From Heterocephalus glaber (Eukaryota > Chordata > Mammalia > Rodentia > Bathyergidae), in NCBI RefSeq assembly GCF_000247695.1, contig NW_004624747.1, positions 5,562,523 to 5,626,522 of the forward strand: a DNA stretch of 64,000 bases, written 5' to 3'. Shown one piece after another: positions 22,401 through 35,300 of this stretch. Numbering within the stretch: the stretch's first letter is position 1; every line of letters starts with the position of its first letter. The position numbers and the translations under genes were made by a program. Below the pieces are notes generated by a model that ran no database searches, was not told the origin of the DNA, and saw nothing but the letters and a program-made list of their open reading frames with translations.

Positions 22401-24350
22401 AAGTACTATTAAATAGGAAAACTATCTAGTCAGAGGTGCAATCTAGATAGACGAAGTGGCAGAATGCCTGGTGTATAATCAGCTGCCTTCCCCTCCTTCG
22501 TCCAGCACAGACATTGCTAGCTGATCACAGCACTCTCTTCTACCAACCTAAAGATTGTCTCTATATCCCTTTCTATTTTCAAAGGCAGTTTCTAGGATTG
22601 CATCATAGGCCACACAGAGGGGAGGGAAGGGAGAAAAAAAATCTCATTTCTGCTCATTTCTCTAATAGAGGTGCGAAACCAAGTCTCCTAGTGGCAGAGC
22701 TTCTTAACTGCAGGCAGAGTGTTGAAAAAGCACGTTTCCTGAGCGCCTTCACAAAGTCAAAGGAATGGTGAGTGGATGAGTGCTTTGCTAGTCTTGGATA
22801 AACACAATATCCCTCCTAGAGAACAGTTTGGAACTTCAACACAGGCTTCCCTTTCTTTAGCCCAAGAGACTGGCTAGTGGAAGCATTTCAGGCAACAGGT
22901 GGTAGCAAAGGACCTTTAGGAAACCTCAGATTCTTCCCCAGTGCTATCTCTGACAAGGGCAAACCCTCTGTCTGTCTCAGTCCCAGGCTACCCAGATGTC
23001 GCACTTCTCACACAACATGTAACACTGAATTTTGAGTTCACACTGGTACCCTTTTCTGAGCAGTATATGTACCTGGCAGAGATAAACATGCCTGACTCAA
23101 ATGCTCCCCTGAGACAAGGGTTGTTATCCCCATTTTCCTGGAGAGATCACTGAGAATCAGAAAGGGAAAGCAACTTGACCAAGGTCACACTGCAGGGAAG
23201 ACAGGGTTGGGATTAAAACTCTCTCCTAGCCAGGTGGGCCCCAATGTTGGACCCCTCCCTGACCACAGGCCACTCTTCTTGCTGCTGGAGGAATCCAAGA
23301 CAAGCCAGCTGTGTCCCACCGAGGCCAGGCACAAGCAACAAAGGAGAGCCAATGGGACCCTACCCGGAGGGAAACGGGAAGGGGGCAAGGTCCCAAGCCC
23401 ACTCCGGACCTGACCCTCCTGGCCCCCTGCTCTAGCCCAAGTTTGAGTCTGGCTTGGGGAATGGGGGCTGTGGGTGGTTCATGCCCCTCCTGGGCCACCC
23501 TTTCCTGGGTAAAACTCCTCCTCACTGTGGCTGGGCTAATGCACGAATCACAGAGATGAGAACCCAGAGCCAATGGAGGAAATGGGCAGTGTGGCCCTTC
23601 TTTCTGCCCCTGCTCCCCGCTCTCCACCCTTCTGTGATCATTTGGTCCTGCTGGTAGGATTCAGCTTTCTCTATCTTATCTCTGTCTGACATTTAGCCTC
23701 AGTCTCCCTGTTTCTCTCGCCCTCCTACTCTCCATGTCTCCCAGCTTCCTTCTCCTTTTCTCCCTCCAGGGGGTCAGGGGAGGACACGGCCAACTCCAGC
23801 TTCATGTGGCTCCAGCTGCAGACACGGGGGTGGTGCGGGGGGGACCAAGCTGTCTGCTGCAGGCCCAACCTCTGAGGACCGGCACCATCTCCCCATCTGT
23901 CTCTGAAAGGCCTCTACTTAGAAGTGTCCTGAGCACATAGAAGGCTGGGGCCAGGCCTCCTGAGGACAAGGGTACAGTGTCCCTCATGGGGGTGGGGGGC
24001 GGGGGCTGCCCTTAGGAGCCTCCCCGTGGCCTCCCCAGGGCTTGGGGCTCAGACCTCACCCAGAGGGACAGCTGTTGAGTCAGTCCTGGCCTGTGATGTT
24101 CTGCCTGTCTGTTTGTGTTCCCTTGAGGTAGAGATCTGTCTACACAGAGGCCTCACCCAGCACCCAGGGACCTCCCATGCTGCTGCTGGCAATAGTGACT
24201 GGCCTGGAATGGTAAAAGCTGCCATTTTATACATATAGTCTCCCCCTTCTCTCTCTCTCTCTCTTTTTCACTCACATGTGTGCACACACACACACACCCA
24301 TGATTTCATTCTGAGGGCAAAGGGTGACTGTGCTATGCATATTTTTTAGT
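22401..24350. other. Unique, fairly GC-rich non-coding stretch
   Basis: No recognised exon. Open frames between 23200 and 23990 overlap in several frames on both strands without homology I can name. A TC run then a CA run lies at 24247-24298. In human the neighbour upstream of EMID1 is KREMEN1, but no KREMEN1 exon is recognised here. Confidence 0.4.
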
Positions 24351-24399
24351 ATTAGCTTTTTTTTTTTTCAAGCTGTACAAAAGGACTCACAATAAAAAC

Positions 24400-24530
24400 T
24401 AACACTGTTGGGGGGGAAGGAGGAGTAAAAAGAATTAAGATGTGTTATGTACATGTACTAACTCCCCACGATGAATGTAATCACTGTTACAAATATGCAC
24501 CAATAAAAACGTGTTTTAAAAGAAAGAAAA
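24400..24530 (+). repeat. L1 3' terminal fragment
   Basis: CCACGATGAATGTAATCACTG and ATGCACCAATAAAAAC parallel the ends of the L1 pieces at 14320 and 16380. Confidence 0.6.
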
Positions 24531-24761
24531 CTAACAACCTCATCCCTCAGTTCACCTTCCCAAGGGTGGACCGGTAGCAGATTCTCATGAATTCTCCCAG
24601 AGAAGGTGTGTGCATCACTAAACCGTGTGTGAGCACATTCTTGTGCAATTCTCCCACACAATGGCACTAGCGTTTTAAACATTTTTCACTTAACAGAGGC
24701 TCTTGGGAAATAGTTATAGCCATGCATCATTTACTCTCAAGGATGCTCTGTGAGAACAGCA

Positions 24762-24815
24762 CTGTTAGGAGACATGTCTTTGTAGGGTGCTGTTAGGAGA
24801 CATGTCTTTGTAGGG
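24762..24815. repeat. Two 26-base direct repeats
   Basis: Perfect copies at 24762-24787 and 24790-24815 (CTGTTAGGAGACATGTCTTT...), period 28. Confidence 0.95.
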
Positions 24816-25097
24816 ACAGCAGAGAGTGCATGTATGCCAGCCTGCATGGTGAGGGTCTATCACTCGCTGTGGGCTTTTGATGAGACCAAGAGACACAGTA
24901 AACAGAATAGATAAGACTTCTCCCAGCATCTCACAGCAGAGTGCTTTACAGTATTTTTATAAATAGATGGATGGTCTGAAATAGCAATAAAAAATACTAT
25001 AGTAAATGCATAAACCAGTGAAAATATGAATAAATATTCATTTATTATTTATCATTTATCATTAAGTACTACCTACTCTACATTGTATATGCCATAC

Positions 25098-25206
25098 ATT
25101 TTTTTTAAATGGGGTCTTGCTTTGTTGCTCAGGATGGTCTCAAATTCCTAGGTTCACACAATCCTCCTGCCTCAGCCTCCTGAGTAGCTGGGACTACAGC
25201 CATGTA
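25098..25206 (-). repeat. B1-type SINE, antisense
   Basis: GGGGTCTTGCTTTGTTGCTC ... CCTGAGTAGCTGGGACTACAG. Confidence 0.8.
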
Positions 25207-25514
25207 TCCTTGTGACTGGATTATGCCATTCTCTCATAGGACTGGCAACACAGTAGGTCTGTTGACACTAATGTCACTACAAGCATATGAGCATATTATG
25301 TGTTATGATTTTACAATGGCTACATCGATAGGCGATAGGAACTTTTCAGCTCCATTATCACATGGGACCAGTGTCTCTTTTTTTTGGCGGGGGGGAACCA
25401 GTGTTTCATATGCATTCACTGTTGAAAGAAATGCTATACTTCCTGAGACTGTATACATATGTACACACACTCACATATATATGTATAGTACATGCATGTA
25501 TTATATATACACAT

Positions 25515-26380
25515 ATATTTCACATATCACAAAATTTATCCTTTAGCATGTACAGTTTAGTGGGTTTTAGTTTATTCGGAGTTATGCAGCTATTTCCACT
25601 CTGCAACTGCAGAACATTTTCACCACCTTAAAAAGAAACCCCACTACTGTGTACACCCACTCTCTGTCCCCTGTCCCCAGTGCCTGGCAGCTGCCACTCC
25701 ACTGTCTGCCTCTGTACTTGCCTATTCTGGACACTCAATTCTTGCACTTAGCATAATGTTTTCAAGATGCATCCACTGGGTGCCATGTATTTGTACTGTG
25801 TTCCTTTGTGTATCTGGCTATTGTTCCTTCCATAATATGTCCATAGCACATTTTGTTTACTTCCTCATTCTTTTTAACAGCAATATAATATTCCATGAAT
25901 GGATGTGCCTTAATTTACCAGTCTCTGGTGATAGATTTTTTTTTAGTTTGTTTCTAGTTTCTTGTTACTACAAACAGTGCTGTAGTTAATTTCCTTTTAT
26001 ACTTTGCAAGTATACCTTTGAGGAACTTTCTCAACGTAAAATTGCTAGGACAAAGGGAAGTACATTTTACATTTTATTATATATTATTCACTGTGCTCCA
26101 AAGATATTATTTATGAAGGGGACATTTCCCCACACTTTGTCAACTTACTTTATAAAAAAATTTGTAGTCCCATCAGTTTTGCTGTCTCATTATGGTTTCT
26201 CATTTGCATTGCTTTTCTTTTGAATGTAGCTGAATGCCTTTTCATCTCAAGATAGCTGTCTTTTCACAACTTTTGTCCATTTTGCTATTGGGTCATTGAT
26301 AAAATGTTTTTAAGTGTTCTTTACATGTAGAGGAAATTAGGATTTTTATCTAATCTGTTAATCAGATTACTTTTTTCTGT
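25515..26380 (-). repeat. Old L1 in antisense
   Basis: ATTCTTTTTAACAGCAATATAATATTCCATG and surrounding words are typical antisense L1 sequence. No frame survives. Confidence 0.75.
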
Positions 26381-28885
26381 ACTTTGTACCCAAATATATC
26401 TTGTATGGCTTCTGGATTTGTATCTTTCCTAGAACTCTTAGAAAGGATCCAAAAAAGGCCCAGCATCATGCCTGTTTATCATCCATCACAGGAAGCAGAC
26501 GAATCAACAGATGGCTCCAGCCTGGAATGCCGTGGCTGGGAGCTCAGTGGACATGGTGGACATGACCCAGGGTTGGGGGTGTGGGACATGTTCCTAGAGG
26601 TGGAAGGGGAGATGTCCGAGATGAGAGGAACAGTGAGGGGGTGTGGGTAGCCAGAGGGGAGGGGAATGGGAGAGCCCTGCAATCTTATGCACAGCGCCGT
26701 ACAGGCAGAGGGACTGAGAGATGCTGGGTGTCCCGGGATCTGGAACAGAGAGAAGACAGTGGGCCAGGCCATAAGCAGGTCTCAACCTGAAGGGAGCAGG
26801 GAGATTGCCTAGTATTCCTTGGCTCCATTTGCCTTTGGGAAGACCCTGCAGGGTCAGAGAGGGGGTGAGAGACCTCAAAGGGGACCACTGACACATCCCA
26901 CAAGAGGAGGAGGCTGGATGGGACAGAGCCGAGGAGCGCATGCATGCAGAAAGCATAGCCCTGTAGGGCTGAACAGGAAGGGGTGGCAGGGAGCCTGCAG
27001 TCCAGATGCTCGGGGAGGATACTCCTATACAGCGGCTCACCCGCTCAGGACTCCCCTGGCCACATCCTGCCCAGAGCTCAGCCAGCAGCCAGCGTCAGGC
27101 ATGGTGGGCAATGGAGGAAGGACAAGCTCCCACAGTGGGGGCTGGGGCGGGGATCTGGGCAAGGCCACAGCCTGCGCACTGCTGAGGGACAGATGAGGCT
27201 CAGGGGCAGTACTGGGCCAGCGCCCCGGAACTACACCCTCTGCCAGGCTCCCATGGGAGCCAAATCCAACGACCTGGGTCCTCTTCCCAAAGTCCCCCTT
27301 TCTGCACCTGTCTGCCTGTCTGACTCCTTTTCTGCCTTTCTATCTGTCTCCGACATTTCCTTGGCTCACTTGGTCTCCCTCCATCTCTGGCTTCCTGGCT
27401 CATGCTCCCTTTTCAGCTTTTCTCACTACATCTCTAGCTCTCTGAATCTCTCTTTCTTTCTCTCCCTCCTTCCCTCCCTGCTGTTGTTGTACTCCTTCCT
27501 TTCAGAAGCTCCTTCCCAGAAATAGAGGGCATTCGTCTTGAGGGGGTGCATGCTCGTGGACCAGTTGGTGCCCCCTGGGACTGGAAGAGCTGATGAGCAG
27601 CTCTAGGATCTTGGTTCCAGGGTGGTCTTCTTTCTGCCCTTCGCTCCTTCAGGATCCCTCTAACCTCAGAGTCAAGGCGGCCACTCCAGATGCATCCAGC
27701 AGGGGCTGGGCTTCTCCTCATTGGGGCTGGGAAATAGATACCTTTTCCTCTGAAGACCATATTCTTAGCCCTCTGGTAACCAAATATCCCCCCAACCAGG
27801 CTAAAAGCCTACTACCAGTGATTGAGGGTTTAAATGAAGAGGGATCTCTGTTAAGGCCCCATCCTCCCACATCAGACACTGAAACGTCATTCATACTGTA
27901 GTATGAATGAGCCAACAGCCCTTCCCTCTACTACTAGATAGGTGGATGCTGAATAATGAGGCCCCATTAGTTCATTTTTGCATGGGGAGAGGTGTGGAAA
28001 GAGAAGTAAAGGACTCCAGAGTAGGCAGGTGGGTCAGAGGTACCAGTGGCTGGGAACTGGAAAGGAAGGATTTCGGGAAAGCTACTTGAGGAAGGGAACA
28101 TATACAGTTGAGGAGAACTCTCATTTCTCTATTTCTTGGCAGTCAACAAAACGTGGTCACAAAAAAGTCCCCAAGTCCTCATATCATCATTTTCTAACTG
28201 GGGAAACTGAGGCCACCGAGAAAGGACTCTCTTGACGACACAGATCATTTGGGTCCCCTAACTCTGAAAGCTGTCTCCGTCCTCCTGTGATTGCTTGTCT
28301 GGCCCAATCATTCTGGTGTCTTCCCTCCCTCACTGCCAACCCAAAAGACCTAGAACTCTCCTTGCAAGATTCCTGAGGAGGCTAGAAAGGCCCTCCCAGA
28401 GCCCTAATTTATGATTTTCTGGCAGCTTCCTTCCTGCCCTCACTCCCTTCCAGCTTCTGTCCCCAGTCCCCACTCTGGAGGAAGGAATGAGCTGGGTGAG
28501 GAGGGCAGCTCTAGGAAGCATAAATAATTCCAGCGGCCGCCGCAGGCTCTGGGGCTCGCACAACAATCTGGCCCGGTGGGGTGCCGCTGGCTTTGAGATG
28601 AGGAGCTGTAAGGAGAATCCCCTCCCCTCACATTGTTCACCAACCTGGAAGGAGTTGGGAAGGCTCCGCCCTAGGCCCTGCCCTTTGAGCAGAGCTCTGA
28701 AGACTGCACTTCCAGGCCCTTGCCTTTCAAGGCCTCGGACCTTGCCCCAGCCATGAGGCCTGGGCCCCTGGGGGCTGCTGCTCCAGGCTCCAGGCTTGGA
28801 GCCCCCTTGGACTACTTCCTCACCTATAATTTGGGTACTAATCACAGGCACCTGGGCCACTGTTGTGTGAACAGCACTGGCACTG
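26381..28885. other. Non-coding stretch, no exon recognised
   Basis: Open frames such as 26594-27040 (minus) and 26983-27525 (plus) overlap each other and are low in recognisable features. At 28510-28590 a short GC-rich block with AAATAATTCCAGCGGCCGCC and ACAACAATCTGG stands out from its surroundings and might be regulatory. Confidence 0.4.
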
Positions 28886-28887
28886 TG

Positions 28888-28892
28888 GGCAC

Positions 28893-28936
<44 letters not shown>
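28888..28936. repeat. CA microsatellite
   Basis: About 23 uninterrupted CA units. Confidence 0.97.
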
Positions 28937-28939
<3 letters not shown>

Positions 28940-31890
28940 ACACCCTTAGCCTAGCTGGGAAGGGTGTCCCTTGGTACACAGCAGGAGGACAAAGACCCTG
29001 AGCTGAAGCCAGAGGGAGTTCACGGGGGAAGGAAGCTCAGCCCAGGTTTGTTTGTTAGGAGAAAAGCATTTCCTGTTTGAACTAGGCTGAGGGAATGGGT
29101 CAGCAAATCTGCACCAGACAGGCTGTTTCCCAGACCCCATGGCTATTTCCAGGGGAGAGTGCCTGGGTGTGTCCCTGTGTGGTTCCCAAGTGTGTGGGTC
29201 CAGGTCTGCATATGTGTCCATGTGTTTTTGCTGGTCTCTTCTGCCTCCAGATGGGAGCTCAAATGAGAGCCAAGTTCTTTCTTACCCCCCAAAAAGGTCC
29301 CCTATAGGGCTTGGCCAGAGGGTGGCAGTGTGCTCTGGTGGATAGCACACAAGCTGGCACCCCTCACTCACCAGCCTGGGCCTGGAGAGAGAGCCCCCTT
29401 CACCCCTGAGCCCCACACCTGGAGACAATAAAGCTGCCTCCCCAGTGGCAGAGAAGAGGGCAAAAGACAATGCAAGCAAAATGCTTAGCACAGCGCCTGG
29501 CACACTGTCAGCTGTCGGGAATGGAAGCTGCTGTCTTTACTGGCAGCTGTGGTCTGGTCTTAGCAGTAGAAGGGACCAGGCTCCCAGGGGGGAGGCTCTA
29601 CATGCAGGGACAGGCCCTGAGACCTGAAGCTACCCGGCCCGGTTCCTCTCTGTCTCAGCAAACCCTGAAACCTCAAAGGACCAAATCTCTGGTCCCTGCA
29701 GCATTCCCTGCCTTTCCATTCAAAGGGAGACTAGACCAGAAAGCATGCTAAAATCCATCAAGAAACTGATGGCTGTGCCCAGGAAACACCACAGGGAGAT
29801 GGGGAGCTTTACACTTTCCTAAGACTCCTGAGCCAGGGGAATAGATCATAAAAAGACCCTATAGTTTGTTTGTTCAGGCAAGAAAAGTTGGCTTGGGGAG
29901 GGACCTGAATCAGGTCCATGCAGCTCTCAGTGATCACTCTGGAATGGACACTCAGGTCTATGGGGTACCAAGCCTATGCGGTGACTACCAGGCTTCGTTG
30001 ACACAGGATCTGACTATAGTTATACATATTCTGAACCAGGGGATCCCAGCCTCAGCAAGGACAGGCCACTCTCTGATGTGAAAACTTGCTAACAGCTTCT
30101 ACACAGAGAGTCCTTTGCTGGGAAATGGATCTTTCGCAGCTGCCTAAAGCTCCTACAAGTTCAGTGTCATTGGTTAAGGGACGTGGAAGCTATTCACCAC
30201 AGGAGCAACCCAGACACATGGCTAACAGAACTGGTGGTGCCTCCACATTCCGTGGCACCCATCTGGGGTCCAGACACCTCTCAGTCCCTCCAAGAAACCT
30301 TCCAGGACAGAAGCCACTGGCCAATGCCTGTCCTTCCTAAACAGCTGCATGCTTTTTTTTTTTTTTTTCTCTTTCTGGTACCAGAGATCGAACTCAAGAC
30401 CTTGCACTCGCAAGGCAGGTGCAGCACCACTGAGCTAAATCCTCACCCCCTGCATGCTCTTTAAAGTGTCCTTTGGGGTGATGGGTTTTAATCCTGGGCA
30501 CTTGACTGGGACTTCAGACAGGCCTGGGATCCTGCTGGGCCATGGCCCCTTGAGAGTGACAAGTCATATAGGGGTGGGGTGGAGTCACCTAGCTGTGTCA
30601 AAATCAAGAGCTAACCAGAGGAGCACAGAGCTGCAATTCTTCAGGGTCAGAGAGACAGCACTTAATAATTTCACATGGAAGGGAAGGAGGCAGTTCCCCC
30701 AAAGAGGCATGGTTATGATGCCATCCAAGGAAGTGGGGAGCTCTTGGGGGACCATGTGAAGCAGGGGACATCTCCATTCACTCCACACCCCTGAAAGGAA
30801 CATGCAATTGTCCTCCTTACAAAAGAGAAACTGAGCCTCAGAGAGGGGCATGACTTGCCCAAGCTACCAGGGGCAGAAATGGCAGAGGGAGAGTTTGAAC
30901 CCATCCCTTACTGCCACTCCTCTGGGAGGAGAAGACATCAGCTTCCAGCAAGTGTACATACTGCTGATGTCTCACTCATCCTAACTTAGGCCAGGACCTG
31001 GTGCTGCTACTCTGAGTCCTGGAGATGCAGCTGTAGAAATCAGAGTGGGGCTGACAAATCCCTTCTGTGGGAGGTTTCCAGCGTTTCACCCCAGAGGTCC
31101 TGGGTGTGGAGATGCCATGGGAGGAGTAGGCCTCTGTTCCTGTCTGAGCTGAGAAAGGGGCTCCCCAACCTGAGGCTGCCTCCCACACAACAATGCAAGA
31201 GGACAGTCAGGGTAGAGACTGTTTTGGGAAGCTGGGGGTTTCTAGGTCTCCTTTGATAATGAGAACTCTGGTTCTTCCCCCAAACACACACTACTATCAC
31301 AGAGACACACATCGCACACATGCACATGTACGTTGTACACACACACACACACACATTTCCATACATCTTTGATGGACACACAGCCCTCCTCCCAGTTCAT
31401 CCATGTCCCAGATGAAGAAATTCCACCCTTAGCCAATCCTTATCTTAGATGTGGGTTCAAATTCTGGCTCTGCCAACCGCTGTCCGGGTGCTTTAGGTGG
31501 ATGACATCCCAGTTTCTCCATCTGTAAAATGGGAATTAGAGTGGACCCGGTACTTATGTGGCTAGCCCAGCTCTCCTAGGGCAACCATGAGGGCCTGGGC
31601 CTCACTTTTCTCATCTTCAAATGGGGATAATCGTGTGCACCTTGCACAGAAAGATCTGAAGATTAAACTGAGACAAGGTGGCAGGCGGAGGTGACATGCT
31701 CCCCATACAACCCTAACCCTAAGCCTAATGCTGCTCTTGCCTTTGTTGGATGGAGAGGCATATCTTGCATAGTTCAGGAACTAGATAGCGTGAAGAAAGG
31801 CTGAGCTCCCATCATTCACTTAGGTGTGGTGGGTTCAGGTCCTGGCTACTTTTGCGACCATGAGCCATAGCTCCGGTTTCCCCATCTGCA
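28940..31890. other. Upstream flank of EMID1, no exon recognised
   Basis: Apart from an antisense ID SINE at 30352-30450 and a CA-rich run at 31270-31355, no feature is recognised. Short open frames on both strands do not match any protein I know. Confidence 0.4.
30352..30450 (-). repeat. ID SINE, antisense
   Basis: Poly-T, CTGGTACCAGAGATCGAACTC ... CCACTGAGCTAAATCCTCACCCC. Confidence 0.9.
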
Positions 31891-31904
31891 ACATGTAGGA
31901 GGGC

Positions 31905-32300
31905 ACCTCGGAGCTGCGACCCACGCTCAAAAGGGCCGCGGACTCAGGTGGGCACCAGCAGGCCTCTGGAGGGGGCGCCCCGCACGGGCTCCTTCCGGGT
32001 TGGCGGCGGCGCAGGGGGCGGGGGGCCGCGCCGAGGGCGGGCGAGGCTGGGAACGCGCGCCCCCGCCCCGCCCGCTCCGCGCCGCCCTCGCCCGCCGTGC
32101 TGGGAACCCGGCTCTGTGTGTCCTGGAGGCTGGCGGCGCGGCGAGCGGGCACGGCAGGCTGGGGCCGGCGGCAAGAGGCGGCCGGCACAGCATGGGCGGC
32201 CCGCGGGCCTGGGCGCTGCTCTGCCTCGGACTGCTGCTCACGGGAGGCGGCGCCGCGTGGTCCGTCGGAGGCGCCCCGTTTTCCGGACGCAGGTAAGGGC
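31905..32300 (+). promoter_or_regulatory. EMID1: CpG island, EMID1 promoter and exon 1
   Basis: A sharply GC- and CpG-rich block (runs such as GCGCGCCCCCGCCCCGCCCG) in otherwise CpG-poor DNA. It covers the presumed transcription start, 5' UTR and the whole of coding exon 1. No TATA box is evident, as usual for such promoters. The exact start site cannot be read from sequence. Confidence 0.85.
32192..32292 (+). CDS. EMID1: EMID1 exon 1: signal peptide
   Basis: Encodes residues 1-33 and two bases of codon 34. The context CACAGCATGG gives a purine-free -3 position but a G at +4. Donor CAG|GTAAGG. The 5' UTR lies upstream within the CpG island. Confidence 0.95.
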
Positions 32301-35300
32301 TCTCCCAACCCTGTCCCCTGCCAGGCCAGCATGAGAGCCAGGAGCCCGGGCACTCACACACCACCACTTCCATGCATTCGCGGGATTAGGAAGGTGACTG
32401 CGTCCCCAACCCCAGTGCCAGACTGGACCTAAGCCACCCAGCTACTGAGCTCTCTGGCCGAGACTCCTGGGATTCCGGAGTTCCCTACCCATGTGTCCGG
32501 AGCTGGCAGCCTCAGTTTACGACTAGAGGGGGAGGGGTGAAAGGACTTGTCACCCTGGCCCGAGGGCCCCTCCCCCTGCACATGGGAAAGGTCGGGCACA
32601 CCTCTTAGCACACTTAGGGGACCTCCGCCCCTTTTCCTTGCTCCTGGCTTTTTTTTTTTTTTAGTACCTAGGCTATTTATTTCCCTTAAAGGAAGAACTG
32701 GGGTGGAGACTTAGCCCAGTGGGTCAGTGTCAGAGGCTCTCTGGGGACCTGGCATTTTCCACAGAGAGGGACAGAGCATTTGATCTTCCTGCTGCTTTTC
32801 TAACATGTTGCTAGGAACATTGTTGCTGCTGAACTTTATGGAGTATCTCTCCCAGCATCTGGTGCTGTGGAAAAGCCCTTTATAGTTAGGGTCATCTTTA
32901 ATCTTTCAAGACTGAAGAAGTTAGAGAAAACTATCCCCACTCAACAGATAAGCAGACTGAGACCAGAAAACTGACATAATCATCCAGGCTTATGGGCTTG
33001 CAAAGCTGGGATTCAAATCTGACTTTCTGGCCTTAATGACAGAGTTTGAACCTGCTGTAGTCCCTGGTTGGCCTGCAGCCCCTGCCCAGGCCCACTTGGG
33101 AGGACCAGCCTGCTTTGTCTAAGGCAGACAATATGAACTAGCGAGGTCCCTTCAAGGGCTTTTCAACCCATTCAAAGGCCAGCCTGACTCCCACCTCCTA
33201 AGGCCTCACTTCTTTAATTCTTTTCAGAAATTCCTCATTCCCAGTGGTCAGGGGCCAGCATGCCCCTGCTGGGCGAGAGAAAGCAGGTGACATGGGCAGG
33301 CCTGGAGGAGATGGCTGAGGCATCAGAGGTCAGAAGAACAGTTTTCTGAGACAGCGACAGACTTGTCACTGCATGTCACAGCCACTACCTACTGTGTGCT
33401 AGCTAGCCAGGGCTGGCTCGGATTGGGCACTTTTTCTGCATCCCTGATCTCCAGAATCATCCCACCTTCCATTTGAGGCTTGCTTTTTAAGATCCCTGTT
33501 TCATAGAGCAGAATGCCAAGGCTTCACAAGGGAAAGTAGCCTGCCCAGAGTGTGGGTGTGAGACATCAGGATCCCAGCTCATGATAAGGATGCAGAGAGT
33601 GTAAGAACTGGCCTTCCCTGAAGCTAGTCAGAGGCTGAGCCTCCCAAACTGGGCTCCTCTCACCCAGGGTTCCCTGGGTAGGAACGGGACAGTAAATGTG
33701 GGTAGGTATCTAGTAGTCACTGGGGACTGCCATCTCATCTGTTTACAGAGGCTGTCACAGTGGCCTGAGTGTCACACAAGCTATGTTGGCATTGTTCTTC
33801 CTCCTATTTTATAAATAAGGAGACAGAGGCCTAGAGAGGAAAAGGGGCATCACAGTCCAGGCCAAGAAGTTTGCAAATCCAGCATCTCTTCCTTCCCAAC
33901 AGTCCTCTGTGTTAGGGAAAGAGGTTGTCTGAGATTGGGGGTCTCAGAAGGTTTGGAGGTCATAATTGGGAGTTTAGGGCTCTGGTTTTGGGCACAACAA
34001 GGTTTTATTCCTGACTCTGTCACTCACTGTGCAACCTTAAGCAGGTAACTTTGTGGCTATCTCATTTTTCCTCTTTGTTGTTCTCATTCCTGCTTGGGGA
34101 GTCTGTTCTGAGAGTGTACAGTGCCCCGAGGGACCAGCATGGAACCTCCTGTAAAGCACTCCTGCTATCACCAGCATTCACTGTGGGGAGGGACCTGGAT
34201 CCAGAGGAGCCTATGGTCCTCGGCTGCCAGGACCTCCCCTTGTGGCCCTGTCCCAGCATCACTGGAGACAGCATGGGGATGTCACGCCCCATTAGCCCTC
34301 TCCCCACTCCCAGCCAGGCGCCCCAGGCACCCCTTGGCAGCCAAGGGACCGAAGGCAGAAAAGCGCTTTGTCCCTGGGGAGGGGGAGGCCTGGGAAGGCA
34401 TCCAAGGGGCCTCCCCCAGCCGCAGGAATGTGGTGAGACTTTGAGATCCCCCCCAGTCAGGGTGCCCCTGGCTATCTAGAGCTGCCTTGGCTCATTGTTG
34501 CCCCCTCCAAAGCCCCAGTCCCTGATGGGGCTGCTTCCTGCCCCTCTGAGGTCTTTCTCAGCCTGAATCTCCATTTTTTAAAAAAATCTGCTCATCTCTG
34601 CACAGTGGCTCTAGAGTTGGAGCAGTCACCATCATTGTCACTGGTGTCCTGACCCAGGCCTCTAACCCTTGCAGTCCTGACTTCCTTTGGGGAAATCAAG
34701 GGTGAGGAGGAGTAAAGAACTGTAACATGATGGCATCTGCCCCAGCCCCTCTCCGTGGCTCAGATCCCACGTCTGTGCCCACATGGGGAACCAGGCAGGT
34801 GCCTTTTCTTGAAGACTCAGTCTCCCGCTCTGTAAACTGCAGAGCCTGACAGTCTGTCCTTTTGGAGAAGGGACTGGGCTGGTGTCCTCAAGCCAAAGGG
34901 AAGCTCCTGGGTCACAGCCACCAGCTAGGGTGCCCGTGTCTGACTATGGGATCGCAGCCCAGGAACAAGAATTAACAATCACATTGAGAACCATGCTAAG
35001 TAAGTACTTTTCATGAAGCTTCCTGTCCGGAGGAGATTCTTCTGCTCTCCCCATTTGCAGATGGACAAAGCGAGGTCAGAGAGGGTCAGGGCCTTGTCCA
35101 AGGCCACCAGTTTGGACAGCAGCAGAGCCAGGACTGGAACGGCACCCCCAGTGTGGGGTTCTGGCTCTTGTCACCCCGCCCCCTTCCTCCTGTCTCTGTT
35201 CTTTCCTCTCCTTTTCATAAGGGCCCTTGGCTCCAGGCCCGCTTGGCTGCCTCCTGCAATTACCCCCTATCACTGTTCCGGATCGCAGCCCTGGGCCCAG

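Noticed and set aside
22941..23990. Possible KREMEN1 or other neighbouring-gene exons
   Set aside because: No kringle, WSC, CUB or cytoplasmic-tail sequence was recognised, and splice-flanked conserved frames are lacking.
28330..28935. 201-codon minus-strand frame
   Set aside because: It begins in the CA microsatellite (a CVCVCV run) and has no recognisable domain.
31700..31730. CCCTAACCCTAAGCCTAA, telomere-like
   Set aside because: Only two exact units, too short to be an interstitial telomere.
31835..32373. Long minus-strand frames of 148-172 codons over the CpG island
   Set aside because: GC-rich DNA lacks stop codons by composition. They overlap EMID1 exon 1 antisense and have low-complexity Ala/Arg/Pro content.
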